From Effrenium voratum (taxonomy: Eukaryota; Sar; Dinophyceae; Suessiales; Symbiodiniaceae), in assembly GCA_963377175.1 (NCBI GenBank), contig CAUJNA010000192.1:1-64000 (forward strand): DNA of 64,000 bases, written 5' to 3'. Shown here piece after piece: positions 18,081 through 30,700 of this stretch (the stretch's first letter is position 1; each line of letters opens with the position of its first letter). Position numbers and translations under genes: made by a program. The notes below the pieces were generated by a model. The model searched no databases and was not told the origin of the DNA. It saw only the letters and a program-made list of their open reading frames with translations.

Positions 18081-19684
18081 CCCAGGTTCTTGGCACTCGA
18101 TTTTTTGACGTGGGTGGTTGATTTGTTGTGGGTAGGTGTGTGTTTTGCTGGTTAACCCCGAACCCACCCCCTTTTCCCTTCAAGTATGAAGTTCGCAACT
18201 CCATCCCACGCGAACAGACACAACTGCGCCGGACACTGCGGAAACCCGGGGAATCCAAAGTCGCGTCAAGCGGAGTCTGGGGGATCCTTTTACTAAGGGG
18301 CGTTGTTGTGTTGATGTTGGCGTTGCGCCGGTGTTCTTTTCGAGGCTGGGCCCGGAAATTGGAACCGCCCGGTTCTAAAAAACAGGCAGGTGCATTTGTT
18401 TAGCAAGGAAAGCGAGCGGGCGAAGATGCGTCCCAAATCTGGGACCCCTGGCGGCCCTGGAAGAAGGCCCGGGAAAAGCGTGGCACGTAGATTCCCTGCT
18501 TTTGTTTTTTGCAACGATTCCCCGGGTTTCCGCAGGTCTGTGAATCTCCTGGCCTGCTCGCGGCAACAAGTCGTGAACGCGAAAGCAGAGGGCGATGGCG
18601 CCGAAAGCGAAGCGTAAATCGGAGCCTCCAATGTATAAGCTCCTTTGCGCTAGACACAGACAGGCCAAAATCCGAGCTCGACGCGGCTGGCTTCGAGTAC
18701 TCCCCTCACAAACACGCGCGCAGGGCCAAACACGCTCGTCGCCCGCGACCCCGCACCTTGCAATTGCAACGTCTCGGTGGAGAAACCGCAACGTTCGCTC
18801 GTGACACGACTCGCGCAAGGGTCACCTCATGGCTTCGAACAGCCTAGTGATGTCAATTGGTTTCTCTTGCTGGTTCTCTTCTTGGGGGTTCACAGCCTGG
18901 AACATATATATATATATTTATAACATGGGTCTCGCAGGTCAGCTTCCAGCACTGTTGCGCCGCCTTTGCGCTTTACTAAAACAGCCGGGAAACTCAAATC
19001 CTAGATTTTGGGTTGAAGGTCGACCAGTCTTCATGCCCCTCTTGAACTTGGCCGCTGACATTGGCTTGAAGCTGTCCGCGTTCGGATTCCCGTGGTCGTT
19101 CGCTTCTTGATAGGGAATCTCGGCGCGAAAAAAATCTAATTCACTCGAAAGAAAACCCAAAAGGGTAGGGTTTGCCGTTTTTTGTTTTTTGTTTTTTTTT
19201 CTCCTCCTGTTTGCTATCTAGCTAAGATTGCAATCGGTTCCTTTACAGTGTTGGTTTTCTGTTGGCTTTCCCTTAACTATTTGAGAAGGGGTCCACCATG
19301 TTGACAATTGCTGTAAGGGTTGCTTCTGGAAGATCAATGACGCAAAGCGTTTGTCTGTTGACAGTATGGCCATGGCTCACCCAATGCCCAACAGGTGATG
19401 GCTTCAATGTGTATTCCTCCAGCTGTTTTCCTGTTGGCATCTAACAATACAAAACGCAAGCAAGGGGGTACCCCCAAAATGGCTTCGTTTTTCCAAGTGG
19501 CCCAAAAAATAAAACCAGAAAGAGGGTAACCTCAAAAAAGAGAGATACCCAAGCTCAGCCGGGCGCGGGCGCGCACGCCATGGTTGAGGATGCCACGCCA
19601 GGGTGCGCGGCGAAAGCAGCGCGAGCGCGGGCTTGGCCAATCCAAGGCGGGGAATTCTATGACGTCATTGGGTATTTATTTGTT
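18081..19684. other. Gene-free spacer, nothing recognised
   Basis: Several frames of 60-150 codons exist but none has a recognisable motif. A TATATATATATTTATA run is at 18905-18920. T-runs lie at 19175-19205. CGACGCGGCTGGC and nearby GC-rich sequence at 18680-18770 could be an exon, without support. Confidence 0.4.
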
Positions 19685-20971
19685 CATTCAGTCATTCATT
19701 CATTCATTCATTCATTCATTCATTCATTCATTCATTCATTCATTCATTCATTCATTCATTGATTGATTCATTCATTCATTCATTCATTCATTCATTCATT
19801 CATTCATTCATTCATTCATTCATTCATTCATTCATTCATTCATTCATTCATTCATTCATTCATTCATTCATTCATTCATTTCATTCATTCATTCATTCAT
19901 TCATTCATTCATTCATTCATTCATTCATTCATTCATTCATTCATTCATTCATTCATTCATTCATTCATTCATTCATTCATTCATTCATTCATTCATTCAT
20001 TCATTCATTCATTCATTCATTCATTCATTCATTCATTCATTCATTCATTCATTCATTCATTCATTTCATTCATTCATTCATTCATTCATTCATTCATTTC
20101 ATTCATTCATTCATTCATTCATTCATTCATTCATTCATTCATTCATTCATTCATTCATTCATTCATTCATTCATTCATTCATTCATTCATTCATTCATTC
20201 ATTCATTCATTCATTCATTCATTCATTCATTCATTCATTCATTCATTCATTCATTCATTCATTCATTCATTCATTCATTCATTCATTCATTCATTCATTC
20301 ATTCATTCATTCATTCATTCATTCATTCATTCATTCATTCATTCATTCATTCATTCATTCATTCATTCATTCATTCATTCATTCATTCATTCATTCATTC
20401 ATTCATTCATTCATTCATTCATTCATTCATTCATTCATTCATTCATTCATTCATTCATTCATTCATTCATTCATTCATTCATTCATTCATTCATTCATTC
20501 ATTCATTCATTCATTCATTCATTCATTCATTCATTCATTCATTCATTCATTCATTCATTCATTCATTCATTCATTCATTCATTCATTCATTCATTCATTC
20601 ATTCATTCATTCATTCATTCATTCATTCATTCATTCATTCATTCATTCATTCATTCATTCATTCATTCATTCATTCATTCATTCATTCATTCATTCATTC
20701 ATTCATTCATTCATTCATTCATTCATTCATTCATTCATTCATTCATTCATTCATTCATTCATTCATTCATTCATTCATTCATTCATTCATTCATTCATTC
20801 ATTCATTCATTCATTCATTCATTCATTCATTCATTCATTCATTCATTCATTCATTCATTCATTCATTCATTCATTCATTCATTCATTCATTCATTCATTC
20901 ATTCTTCATTCATTCATTTCATTCATTCATTCATTCATTCGTTCATTCATTCGTTCATTCATTCGTTCATT
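19685..20971. repeat. (ATTC)n microsatellite, ~1.29 kb
   Basis: More than 300 tetranucleotide units run almost uninterrupted. Single-base slips occur at about 19881, 20065, 20100 and 20905, and there is a GATTGATT variant near 19760. A run of F-I-H-S codons on the plus strand is an artefact. The right edge degrades through GTTC and TTTA variants to about 21050. Confidence 0.98.
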
Positions 20972-22314
20972 TTTTTAGATTGTATTCTATTTGCATATTT
21001 ATGTATTTTATTCGTTTATTCATTCATTCATGTATTTATTCATATGTTTAGAATCCCAACATAAAGGACTTGTGGCCAAGCGGTTCGTCTAGAGATCCAA
21101 CTCACATAAATCTACATTTTGTTTTGTCTAGAAGACCAGCGGCTGGTTTGGGAGGAATGATCTAGAAAAAGTCTTTGCATCAGAGGCATACTTCTTTCAA
21201 AGAATATGAATTGGCATTCAATCGATCCCAACGGCCAAGGTAGCCAAGCGTTCCGTTTTGGACTTGAAGCGTTCTTTTTGTCTTGCCCATTGGACTTTCG
21301 TTCAGGCCGAGGAATCAAAGAAGAGGCCGGCGCCGAACGACCGTTGGCGCCTCAGCGACTGAAAACGGGTCCCTTTCACTGAGGGTTCCCTATATATGCA
21401 TCTTAGGGTTGGTTTAGACATGCACCTTTTCAATGTTTGTGAGTTATTTTTATAAAGGAACCTCCAAAAGTGGCAGTTTGTATGGAAGCCACGAGTAAAC
21501 TGCAAGCTTTTGATGGGGAAATCCAGCGAGCTCTGCTTTTCAGGGTTCAGTTTCAAGTTCATTTTCTCTCGATGGGGCGATGTTTAAGGAAAATATTCTT
21601 GGGACCCCTGCCGGTCGCAGCAACACGCACGAGGTGTCACCCATTTGGCCAATCTTGAATGGGAAATCAAGAGGAACCTTATCAGTCAGAAAGGTCATGT
21701 GGACGCGCCCATGTGGACATGCGTATGTGGACATCAGGTGATGCCAAAGAGAGCAAATCGAAGCCACGGGTTTCTTGCCCCGTTGACATTGAGGCGGGCT
21801 TACCAGTTTCGATTTCTGCCAGTTGGACACACGAACGGCAACGCTCCCTTGAAGTCCGGAAATTGAGCAAGACTCTCTGAAGCCCCAGATACATTTACTT
21901 GTAAAGCCGGCGACCAAAGAAACCACCCTATTGAACACACGGAAGACTGTTTTGCGTTTTTTGTTGCCCAACCCAAGGAACCATTGTGCGCGTCCATGTA
22001 CTTGTAGCAAGCAAAGGAACCCCGTTGAACGCTAAAAGGCAGACCCGTGCGTTTGTCAGTTGCTGCGCGCAAGCGCGCCTCGGCGTCCAGAGAAAGTACC
22101 GATGCGCAGGCAGCGCTGAGCTCCTGCGACCAGCCGAGCGAGAAGTTGTTCGAGCTTTGGCCTCAGAGAAAGTCGCTGCGCCTGGCTTGGCCCTGGGTCT
22201 AAGTGTGGGTGGCTCATTTTTTTTCCGTTCGCCCTCCCAAAATGGGTCTGTCCATTTTGTCTTCTTCTCCGGGTGTACGCTCAAATCTTTGTGTTAAAAC
22301 CAGGAAACCGAAAC
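20972..22314. other. Gene-free spacer with one exon-like stretch
   Basis: The GC-rich block 22040-22200 reads AELLRPAEREVVRALASEKV in one frame and could be an exon, but no flanking splice context or family is identified. TGGCCAAGCGG at 21072 resembles a tRNA A box without a partner B box. Confidence 0.35.
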
Positions 22315-22385
22315 CATTTCGAGGGGTCCAAGGTCCAACACCTGCGAGTGGTGGTTTTCCTTTTGGTTTCCCTAAACCAAAGATG
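22315..22385. repeat. MITE-like family E core
   Basis: GTGGTTTTCCTTTTGGTTTC followed by CCTAAACCAAAG is the core shared by the most abundant family in the window. Family E elements often start GTGTGTCTT and end AAGACACAC. Confidence 0.6.
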
Positions 22386-22771
22386 TAGCGCACATGTGAT
22401 GGAGGCTTTGTCTGACTAGACGAAACATGAGGTTGCCTCATGTCTGAAGGGTTGTTACTTGGGGTCTTTTATTTTCTCTCTTCACAGACCCGGAGTTCAA
22501 ATCTCTTGGCGGACAGACACAAAGACCCGGAGTCAGAAATGAGGCGACCTCTCTTCAGGGTCGAACCTGTCGCGCCATTTTGGGTCTCTTTCGCCAGGGT
22601 TCAAATTTCTTGGTTGCATGTGCTCCCTGCTCTTGGTGGTGCCCAGCCCACGGGTTCGACTTTTTTGTTTTTGTTTTTTGTAGGTTTTAGTTGGTTTTTT
22701 GTCACTTTTAGCCGGGATAGAAAACGGACTGCCCAGTTCCGGTGAGTTTGCACCGGTCATCCTTAGAGGGG

Positions 22772-22855
22772 TGTGCCTGAAAAATAGATTGGGGCCGAGA
22801 ATTGTCTCTGGCTTCCAAGCAGACCAACAGAAGGAGGGGTGCAGAAGACACACCA
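22772..22855. repeat. MITE-like family E, copy with both ends
   Basis: GGTGTGCCTGAAAAATAG at the left is matched by GCAGAAGACACACC at the right, giving short inverted ends around a diverged centre. Confidence 0.5.
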
Positions 22856-23446
22856 ACCACTTTGGAGGTTCCCCAAAGAGAGAAACTCAGGTCGGTTAAG
22901 TTGATCTGTGGATTCCACGGCTTTCAGTCTGGTCCTTACAACTACTTATAACGTTTAACAGTACCATCTTCAGCTTTCCAAAAGAAGACGGGTGCGGATG
23001 GTGTTGTGTTTTGCAAGACCCCCAGCTTCTGTGAAACCTTTCCCGGATCCAAAAACTGACACCAGCCCACCCTCTCCACCCACCCGGTCCAGTTTTTTCA
23101 ATTAAAAGTCACAAAGAATTGGACGGCTTTGGGCTCTAGGTGGAGTGACCATGATGTCTTTGAAAGGGGGGCAATGTGCTCATCATTTTCGGGGAAGCCC
23201 AATCTTTTTAGGGCCAGACACGTGCGAGATTTTCGTGGCGAGACACGTTTGGACAAGGTTGGCCAATCGCCCCTCGCTGTGCCTGCGGATCGGGGGCTCT
23301 GTCCTGGAGGCGGAGTCTGGCAGGATGAAACTTCGAAACCACTGCGTGCGCGCCATGTGTTTTTTGTTTTCTCTTTCACCCATTGGATTCGGGGTCAGGC
23401 ATGGTGAAGCCCATGAAGAGTTTTTGGACAAGCATGACCTAGTCTC

Positions 23447-23577
23447 AGCTTGGCGGCTCCCAGCTAGAATCCGGTTCTTGAGCTTTTGAGCTTTTTGCTA
23501 CTTCGTGGTAGTTTCCGAACTTATTCCTCAAGTTCCCGACTTTTGGCGGATCGGAAAACCGGGGTAGCCAAGTCAAG
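23447..23577 (+). repeat. MITE-like family F, copy 1
   Basis: CTCCCAGCTAGAATCCGGTT, TTGAGCTTTTGAGC and TCGTGGTAGTTTCCGAACTT are followed by CCGACTTTTGGCGGATC. Copies are also at 38567, 50453 and 52500. Confidence 0.7.
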
Positions 23578-24464
23578 GAGTTGGTTGAGATTTGTTGGAC
23601 CATGGGAGCTTCAAGTCAGCCATTTGGACCGGGCCGGAGAACCTCCGAAACCAAACCCGTGGAGGTTTGGTGAGATCCCAAAGTTGCCTTTGAGGGATCC
23701 GTCGCGAATGGGATGCCGGGGTGGGCATGAAGCCTTAGGAGTCGCCATCTCGAAAGTCGAAAGTGGCTGGACATCGGTCTGCCCGAATGTTCACTATGTC
23801 CGGTCTATTGAAAAATGGCACCAGCTTGCAAGGGCATCTTTTCGTTTCAGCCAGAAAACGGTCCCAGAAGCTGAAAAAAATAACCCCAGCGCAAACATAG
23901 GCAACATGCGCGCGGGCAGTTTTCCACTTGCCAAGAGCGTGGGTTGCGGGGGTTCGGCTCACTGGAGTTCCTGGTTTTCAGAGTTTTCGTTGCAGACGCC
24001 GCGGCTTGGAACTCTTGCGCCTCGTTCTTTTTTCTTTTTTCTTTTTTTAATGAGGGGAGGTTGAACTCAGGGGTGGTTGGTTTCCCAACAGAAGGGCCGA
24101 ATCCCGGGTTTTACTCTTCTGTGGGTGTTACCGTGGAACCCTGGTTTACGGGAGACACTGTCCATCCCTTCGGCTCGGAACCCTTTCAGTTGGCTTACGG
24201 AGACCAAGAGGAGTTTAATTCAGCACCAACCACTTTTGGGACATGAGTCACAAACAAAGCCCGGACAGTTGGAGGGTAGTAGGGATAATCCCAGCCGTAT
24301 TTTTTTTTTGGTGCGGATCTCCGCCTTTTGAATGCCTTGCAAGGTTCTGGGTAGACACATGGAGTTTGATCAGGCTTCCCTGGCACTGCTTGCTCTTCCG
24401 CTCGGAGCTGTGAGTTGTGTCTGCTGTTGTTTCACTTTGGCATGCTGCGACTTCAAGCACTGAG

Positions 24465-24556
24465 TAGAACCCACTTAGGAGACTTGCAACCATGCTAAGT
24501 GGGTAATAACCAGGCTTGCTAACCAATTACCAAGTACCCTGCCCCTTTAAGTAGGC
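24465..24556 (+). repeat. MITE-like family A, copy 1
   Basis: CCCACTTAGGAGACTTGCAA, GTGGGTAATAACCAGGCTTG, CTAACCAATTACC and TACCCTGCCCCTTTAAGTAG. In full copies a left part (AAGTGGTTAGTAAGCCTGGT, TATAACCCAC) is the inverted counterpart of the right part. Confidence 0.75.
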
Positions 24557-24619
24557 CCTTTTTGTACCACCCCAAGCATTGTTGGCAGCGTCACTGGAGT
24601 TTTGAGGCTTTGATATGGG

Positions 24620-24700
24620 TCTGTCCTTTTGTGGTTTTCCTTTTAGTTTCCCTTCAGAACCACAAAAACGGCATATCCTCAAAAGACACACCCACATCTT
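24620..24700 (+). repeat. MITE-like family E
   Basis: TGGTTTTCCTTTTAGTTTCC followed by CTTCAGAACCACAAAAACGG and AAAAGACACACCC. Confidence 0.6.
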
Positions 24701-26499
24701 GAGAGCTTAGGGGAATTGGACGACATATCCCACTAAAGGTTTCAACTTTTAGCGAGGGATCAGCGAGCCTTTAAATGAAGTGGTGGGGTCACAGGTGAAG
24801 CGTTCTCCCAACTTGCTTGCGCTTAGTGGGAGATATGGGAATGGGTCATGCCCAACTTCCCCGCTTACCAGCCAGCCGAGTGCTGTTTGTGGAGCTCTGG
24901 GGGCACAGAGACTCAGAGCAGCGGCCATCCTGCCTCAGGTGTCGCAAGACAGATCCACGCAGGAGCACAGCGGAGGCGTCGCGCCGGTCTCAGTTCCGGG
25001 AGGCCTTCAGAGGCCTTCGGAGGCCTTCGGGACCGAAGGCGTGCTCGAGGGCCTTCGGAGGCCTTTCGCCTTGGTCTTAGGGTAAGGAGCATGAAACCGC
25101 CTCGGGGGTGATGGCTTTTAGGGTAGCATGAAACTGCTTTTTTTGTGAGGGGGTGATGGTTTTTAGGGTAAGGAGCCTGAAACTGCCTCTTCTGAGGGCC
25201 CTATTTGATGACTTACTGTGGTGGAAGCTGGGAGAAACAATCGGACTCCATTGGAGTCCTATGGCAGGTGTCGATTGAATCAGGACCGTCTCTGCGGGTT
25301 CCCATTTTAAGACGCAGGACATGCTAAGCTGGTCAGATGCCAACGAAGAATATTGCAAGTCAATCCAAGGGACATCAGGTGACACAAAACGTCAATGTCC
25401 ACGAGGCGTGTCTTTTTCTCCGCCAATCTACGAAGGTGTAACAACTGCGCCTAGCAAAAGTTTGGTCACCCACTGGCTGAGAGCCGAGCGCTGACGTGTC
25501 GCTGTGTATTCCGAGGCACATGTGGCTTACCCTCGCAAGGGGTGGTTTTGGTTCCGGCCTTCGCTTCCCCGCAGGTGCCAAAAAAGGGAAGCCTGCAAGA
25601 GGTGCCCAGAAAGCAAAGTCACCAGGAGGGTGGCTCGTCTCTTTTTGAGTTGGTACCTCTTCTTGGTAGGTTTTAAGCTAAAACAAAAAGGAACGCCGCC
25701 ATTTTTGTGGGGAGGGTCCGCTAAAAAAAGGCAAACTCGGCTGAAATTTTGGAGACCCAAGTCGGAGTTGGCGGTTTCCAGAAGGAGAAATTCGGTCTTT
25801 GGGCGCATCTAAAACCCGAGGTTTGGGAGACCGCATTCTTCCTCCTGCGGTATTTGGAGCGAGAGGTTCTTCCAGGCTGCCTGGAAAAAGGGGGGGCAAA
25901 AGGGGGGGGGAAGGAGCCTCATTTTGCGGCTGAATGCAAAAGCGTCGTCCCGGGCCCAGAGAGGTTTGATTGGCAGAGGCTTTTCTTGGGGAAAATCGAA
26001 CATCATGGGGGGGGGGGGTGAGAGGGGGTCGGGGTGGAGCTCATGATTTCCGACGGCCATGCGATAGGCAGCGATGAGGGGAACTTCGATGTGTGGATGC
26101 CGCCCCGAAGCGTTTGTAGTCATGGGAAGACCACTAACGGTGACTGGGATACGGCTTGTCCATTTTGTACAGACGAGCCCACCATTTGCCAGATGGATGA
26201 TCTTTTCAGGTCAGGTTGGTTGAACACCGTGTACCAGGACCCTTTTGGTCCCCTTGGGAATGTGGCTTTTCTTCCCCCCTCCCTCCCCCCAAACACCAAG
26301 GTTTCCAAGGAAGAATCTGTAAAGACAAAGCGTTTCACTCCCACCGACAGATAAATGGGACTTTGCACCAACCATCCTTCCAAACCACCGAGAGTGGAGC
26401 TGAAATGGCTTCGAAATTTAAACCACCTCACAAGTGGTTGGCGGACCTTCTTCAATCCAAATGTTGATGTCCACCATGCGTCGGCCTATGGAAGTTCAC
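24701..26499. other. Gene-free spacer with a GGCCTTCGGA tract
   Basis: GGAGGCCTTCAGAGGCCTTC-type repeats at 24997-25070 sit at the end of a GC-rich block (24860-25070) that might be an exon ending in GVLE, the residues expected before the first methyltransferase exon at 27690. The block is too repetitive to call. Confidence 0.3.
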
Positions 26500-26645
26500 A
26501 CTTAAAGGGGCATTGTACGTGAGGTAAATAGGTAATATCCACGGTTATAGTTATAACCACTTCTCAGCCATGGTTGTTTGTTATCTCACCAGGCTTGCCA
26601 TCACTAACCTGACGTACCGAATCGATCGCCTCTCTAAAAGCACCC
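26500..26645 (+). repeat. MITE-like family A, diverged copy
   Basis: GGTAATATCCACGGTTATAG, AGCCATGGTTGTTTGTTATC, TCACCAGGCTTGCC and CTGACGTACCGAATCGATCG. The last segment is shared with the copy at 55675. Confidence 0.6.
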
Positions 26646-27495
26646 GCTGCCTCCGACACTTTCCTTCTCGAAAAAATCAAAAGCTGAGGTCTCGGCCGAC
26701 GTCTCCGAGTCGTGGAGTCAGAGTGCCAAAGTGGGCGAACGTGGGCGAAAGAAGTTGACCGTGTCTGGGGGTTGCCCACCTGCAGATCAAACATGGAGCC
26801 CAAATCGAGAGTGCGCTTTCAAGAGGAGATTCCTCTACAAATCGTCGGTGCTTTTTGAGTTCCATGTTGATCCGGGGAGAATCACTGGGGTGGTTTCCCT
26901 TCGACCCACTCGGCTTTGATGGTAGCATAATGGGGCCGGTCGGGTAGTCACAAGGGTGTGCCCGTTTGCCAGGATGAGCTGGAAATTTAGTGGTTTGAAA
27001 GGGAAGCCCAAAGAGTTTTCGGTGGACACTGGGCCGACCTGTGACAAGTACGGAAGGCAGCATTGTCATCAGTCTCCGGCAGGATGTGTCGTGCTTGTTC
27101 CGGGGTTTCCTTGACTTGGGCGGTCCGTTGTGAGTTGCAGCACTCAGAATTGGCGTCCTTGCTTGGAATCAATGCCGAGCAGACGGTTTGTTTTGGGGGC
27201 TTGACATGATTGTCATTGAAGAGCCGCATGAAAAAAGCTGTTGCCCCCCCACCCTTCTACTGTGGTACGGTGGATGTCAACTCCATGTTGCAAGTAAATC
27301 GACCATGCGAAAAAAAAGGAAAAACAAGGACATACAGCACAGAAAAAAAACATGGCCCATCACCCCCTGTTGCCTTGGCAATACGGTACCCTGAATGACT
27401 CCCGACAAGATCGGGGCCCCAGTTGTTTGTCTTGGGTTTCGCTGCTTTTGCTTGGGCTCCCGGCTTTGGATCTTTTACTTTGGTTTTTCCTACTT

Positions 27496-27622
27496 GAAGG
27501 GGCAGGGAATTACGAAGTGGTTAGTAAGCCTGATTATAACCCACTTAGGAGACTTGCAACCATGGCTTTTGTGGGTTATAGCCAGGCTTAACCACTTTCT
27601 TCAGGCACGCCCGCTTAAGCAG
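27496..27622 (+). repeat. MITE-like family A, full copy
   Basis: AAGTGGTTAGTAAGCCTGAT and TATAACCCAC on the left are inverted to GTGGGTTATAGCCAGGCTTA and ACCACTT on the right. It lies 67 bp upstream of the first recognised methyltransferase exon, inside the presumed intron. Confidence 0.8.
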
Positions 27623-27689
27623 GTTTTCCCTTCGGTTCCATCGGTGGACGCCGCGGGTCTCGACGTCTCGACCGCCGGTGCCGCGCAAG

Positions 27690-27744
27690 GCTGGGCGCTG
27701 GCTGCGGGCTGCTGGGGCTTGGGCTGGCGCGCCTGGGCTGCGAG
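27690..27744 (+). CDS. Methyltransferase exon 1 (SAM-binding motif I)
   Basis: Begins after GCAAG with a G that would complete a Glu codon, giving [19 protein letters not shown], a canonical glycine-rich motif I. Ends GAG before GCGAGA, a GC-type donor. Confidence 0.7.
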
Positions 27745-30700
27745 GCGAGAAATTTGAGGGTAGTGTTGAAATCGGATAAATAAACCTCTGTTCATTAATA
27801 TGGCTGTGGGTCAAAATTAAACCCCCATGGGACCACAGGTTTAATCCATGGTCTACCAGGGTTCCCATTTTGGGCACATACCCCTCGAAAAGTGGTCTGA
27901 TTCCCGCTAAAAAAATGGAAAAGACACCCCATATGAATTATCAGGGCCTTTATTCATCCGGGGTCAAGATTAGGACCTTGACCTGAGAGAAATGGCTGGT
28001 GCTCAATTGGGTGGTGAAAATTCAACCACCAGGATATGGCTATGGACCGCGGGGTTTAGTCATTAGTTACTTTTTGTCAGCAGGGTTCCATTTTGGGTAC
28101 CCATGTTTGACACACACACACACATGGGCATGCGCCGTATCGTGCAAACGGCACTGTGTAGGAACTCGTGCCTCTGTAGTTCTTTATGTGTTGATTTGGC
28201 TGGGTCTTTAGAATAAGACTCTACATCGTCTATGGTTATTGAAGGGTCTTTCCCTTTTGCCTTCTTGTGTGTCGCTTGGGTGCTTCAGACACCCTCATTT
28301 AAACCATAATAGATGTTGCTAAATTTGGTCTTTCGTTAATCTCTGTTATATTAAGTTGATAGACACATATGTTGTCAACATAACAACTCCCACCCCTTAA
28401 CATAAAACGAAATATACTTAAATACATAACATCTTATACCATTACGGGAGAACATGAGCTTAGTTGAAAAGATGTTGGATAATGAGACTAGCGATGAATA
28501 ATTCAATGAACAAGAAGCGATTGAAGCAGAGAACAGGGCTATGAGGGATTTCGTGACAAGCCACCCCTTACCTACACAACTGAAGATGATGAGTTTTGGC
28601 AAGATGTAATGAACAGGTTCAGAGACAATAGCTGTTTAAGCCTAATAGTAACATATTCTTTGGTTAGGTTTGCCATCATAAGAGACATCTATGAGAACCC
28701 AATTAGTAGAGAATTACACCAATGTGATAGAAAGTCAAACAGAGACGGCGAGTTTCAAGCGATGATTACCAATAATTATTTATTAGCAGGAGCAATACGA
28801 AAACTAAACAAAGACCACGAATTAGGATTCTCACCAATGCGAATGATTGAATACCTGAGACCTGTTTTCTCCAACAAGCAACGCCCAGCCGACAACTACG
28901 CAAAGAGAAGACACTTTATATAGTAATAGAAGCTTGAGCAAGACATGCTACAACTGTGGCCATTCCAAAAAATAATACATGGAATCATGCACCATGAATG
29001 TACTAATTGGTGTAGTAAAACATGTCACTGAATTTTTTTGAGTAACGATGATGAATGTAAGACTTGCAACATATGGAGATATTATCAGAATACAATAACA
29101 TGCGCGTTGAAGATTCAAAGACATGTTCAAGACTATATGTTAATTTTTCTCATCGTCTATGACGTCCTGAAATTCAGTGGGAGCAAATACAATGCAATAA
29201 CAAGTATCATGGACGTTAGTTGATCACAGAGTGGTAGATGTAGTATAATTTATTGAATAAGTAAAATATTTGAATGTAGCAGGTTAATATAATAATGAAA
29301 TGACAAATACAGCTATCATTATACACATTATATATGAAGAAACAGAAGACCATCAAGTAGATTGAACCTAGCCTATGATTATATGATTACTATAGTATTT
29401 ACACCAGTATATATGTTATTATTATTATCAACGTTTAATCTAACTCACCCCTTAACCATAGCTGAAGACATACCCCCTCAAACATATAGAGACAATGACA
29501 GACAGAAAGCAATGTTCAACATGTAAAGTCTTTTAATTGCTAGAAAGGCTTAACAACGGAAGAAAGCAATATTGTATGCTTGGAAAGCAACCGTCGGCAT
29601 AGGGAAGCACACAAAGAAGAACTACAACGAAAGGAAAAAGGTTTATTGTGAACAAAACAAGGAATACTACAATACATATCAAGAGACATATTCTCAAACC
29701 TTGATTTAATGTGATATTTGTAATCAGCATTATCACAAAGGTAAGCGAACACAACATGAGGAAATTAGCCTTCATCAACATAACCTCAAGCTGAAACAAG
29801 AATATGAAGAACACCAACACCGCAGAACATTGAAATTCTGAAATACTACAAGTGTCTAACTCTTTCACCCAATACCCCAAGCATGACACCAATATGGAAA
29901 CATGAATGATGAAAACAAACAAGATGGTGAATATGTTGAAGAACAGTTACTTAACCTAACCCCTCAACATCCTACCCCCCACCCACGCCCCCTACCTCTT
30001 TTTTTGGGGGGTCCTCGTCCTGCGTACAAGACATAGTTGGGTCCGAGGGAATTTCTGATCAAACCTGATTGCCGAAGAGGAACGACGGTGCCATTTGAGA
30101 ACGTGTCAACATCAGGAATGGACACGTTCAAATGGGGGATGGGCAAACTTGTTCCTGGTCTTCACAAACACAGACACACCGTCACATGTGCACAAACGAA
30201 CTTGTTCTGGAAAACGAATTCATTTTCCGAGTTTGTTTCTAAAGAGTCACTCACCTGCTACCAAATTGATGAGCATGCGAGTCAAGCTAGTTGAGTGACC
30301 CTTATATAACTGGGATCACCCTCAAAACGACTGCACATTTTAGGGCAGGCGAATTATCTTAAATATGAAACAGAATCTGAACATGTGAACGAAGTCTTGC
30401 AAACCCAACAGGTTTTGTTCTAAAGCAATGGGGTCGTACGTGGGGGGCCCTCGGAATTTCACGTGAGAAGGGTAACAGCAAATGGGCGTGTCCTTTTTTA
30501 GGTCCAACATGGGTTGTTGTTCTTTTGCCGAGCCTTGGATTCTTGGTTGAAAACGAAGCCAACCTGCAAGATGAGTCTGATTGTTTCAGAGTAACACCTC
30601 AGAGATGGTTGGTGGCAAAAAGCCTTCTTTTTAGCAGCACCCCTTTTTTTCAAAAAAATGGGGTTGACCAATAGGGGGTCAACATTATGCTGGGGCTACG

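Larger units (their letters stand above)
28310..29965. other. AT-rich island of foreign, probably viral, origin
   Basis: This 1.65-kb block is strikingly AT-rich compared with both flanks and is free of the local MITE families. It contains at least two plus-strand gene remnants (28455-28923 and 29495-29841), a Cys/His-bearing segment at about 28950-29110 ([23 protein letters not shown]), and a repeated CACCCCTTAAC motif. Its right edge is a C-rich stretch. It sits in intron 1 of the methyltransferase gene. Base composition and gene types suggest an endogenous fragment of a protist DNA virus or virophage, different from the GC-rich PLV of region 1. Confidence 0.6.

Noticed and set aside
19759..21064. 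Very long F-I-H-S repeat ORFs (over 430 codons)
   Set aside because: They are readings of the ATTC microsatellite in frames that happen to lack stops.
21072..21082. tRNA gene suggested by TGGCCAAGCGG (A box)
   Set aside because: No B box (GGTTCGAATCC-like) or cloverleaf within the next 100 bases.
24860..25085. Upstream methyltransferase exon ending GVLE
   Set aside because: Ending would suit exon 1, but the sequence is a GGCCTTCGGA repeat and no fitting donor leaves the needed GA.
29533..29922. Minus-strand hydrophobic ORF (129 codons)
   Set aside because: It is the antisense of the lysine/zinc-finger gene remnant in AT-rich DNA, which generates false hydrophobic frames.
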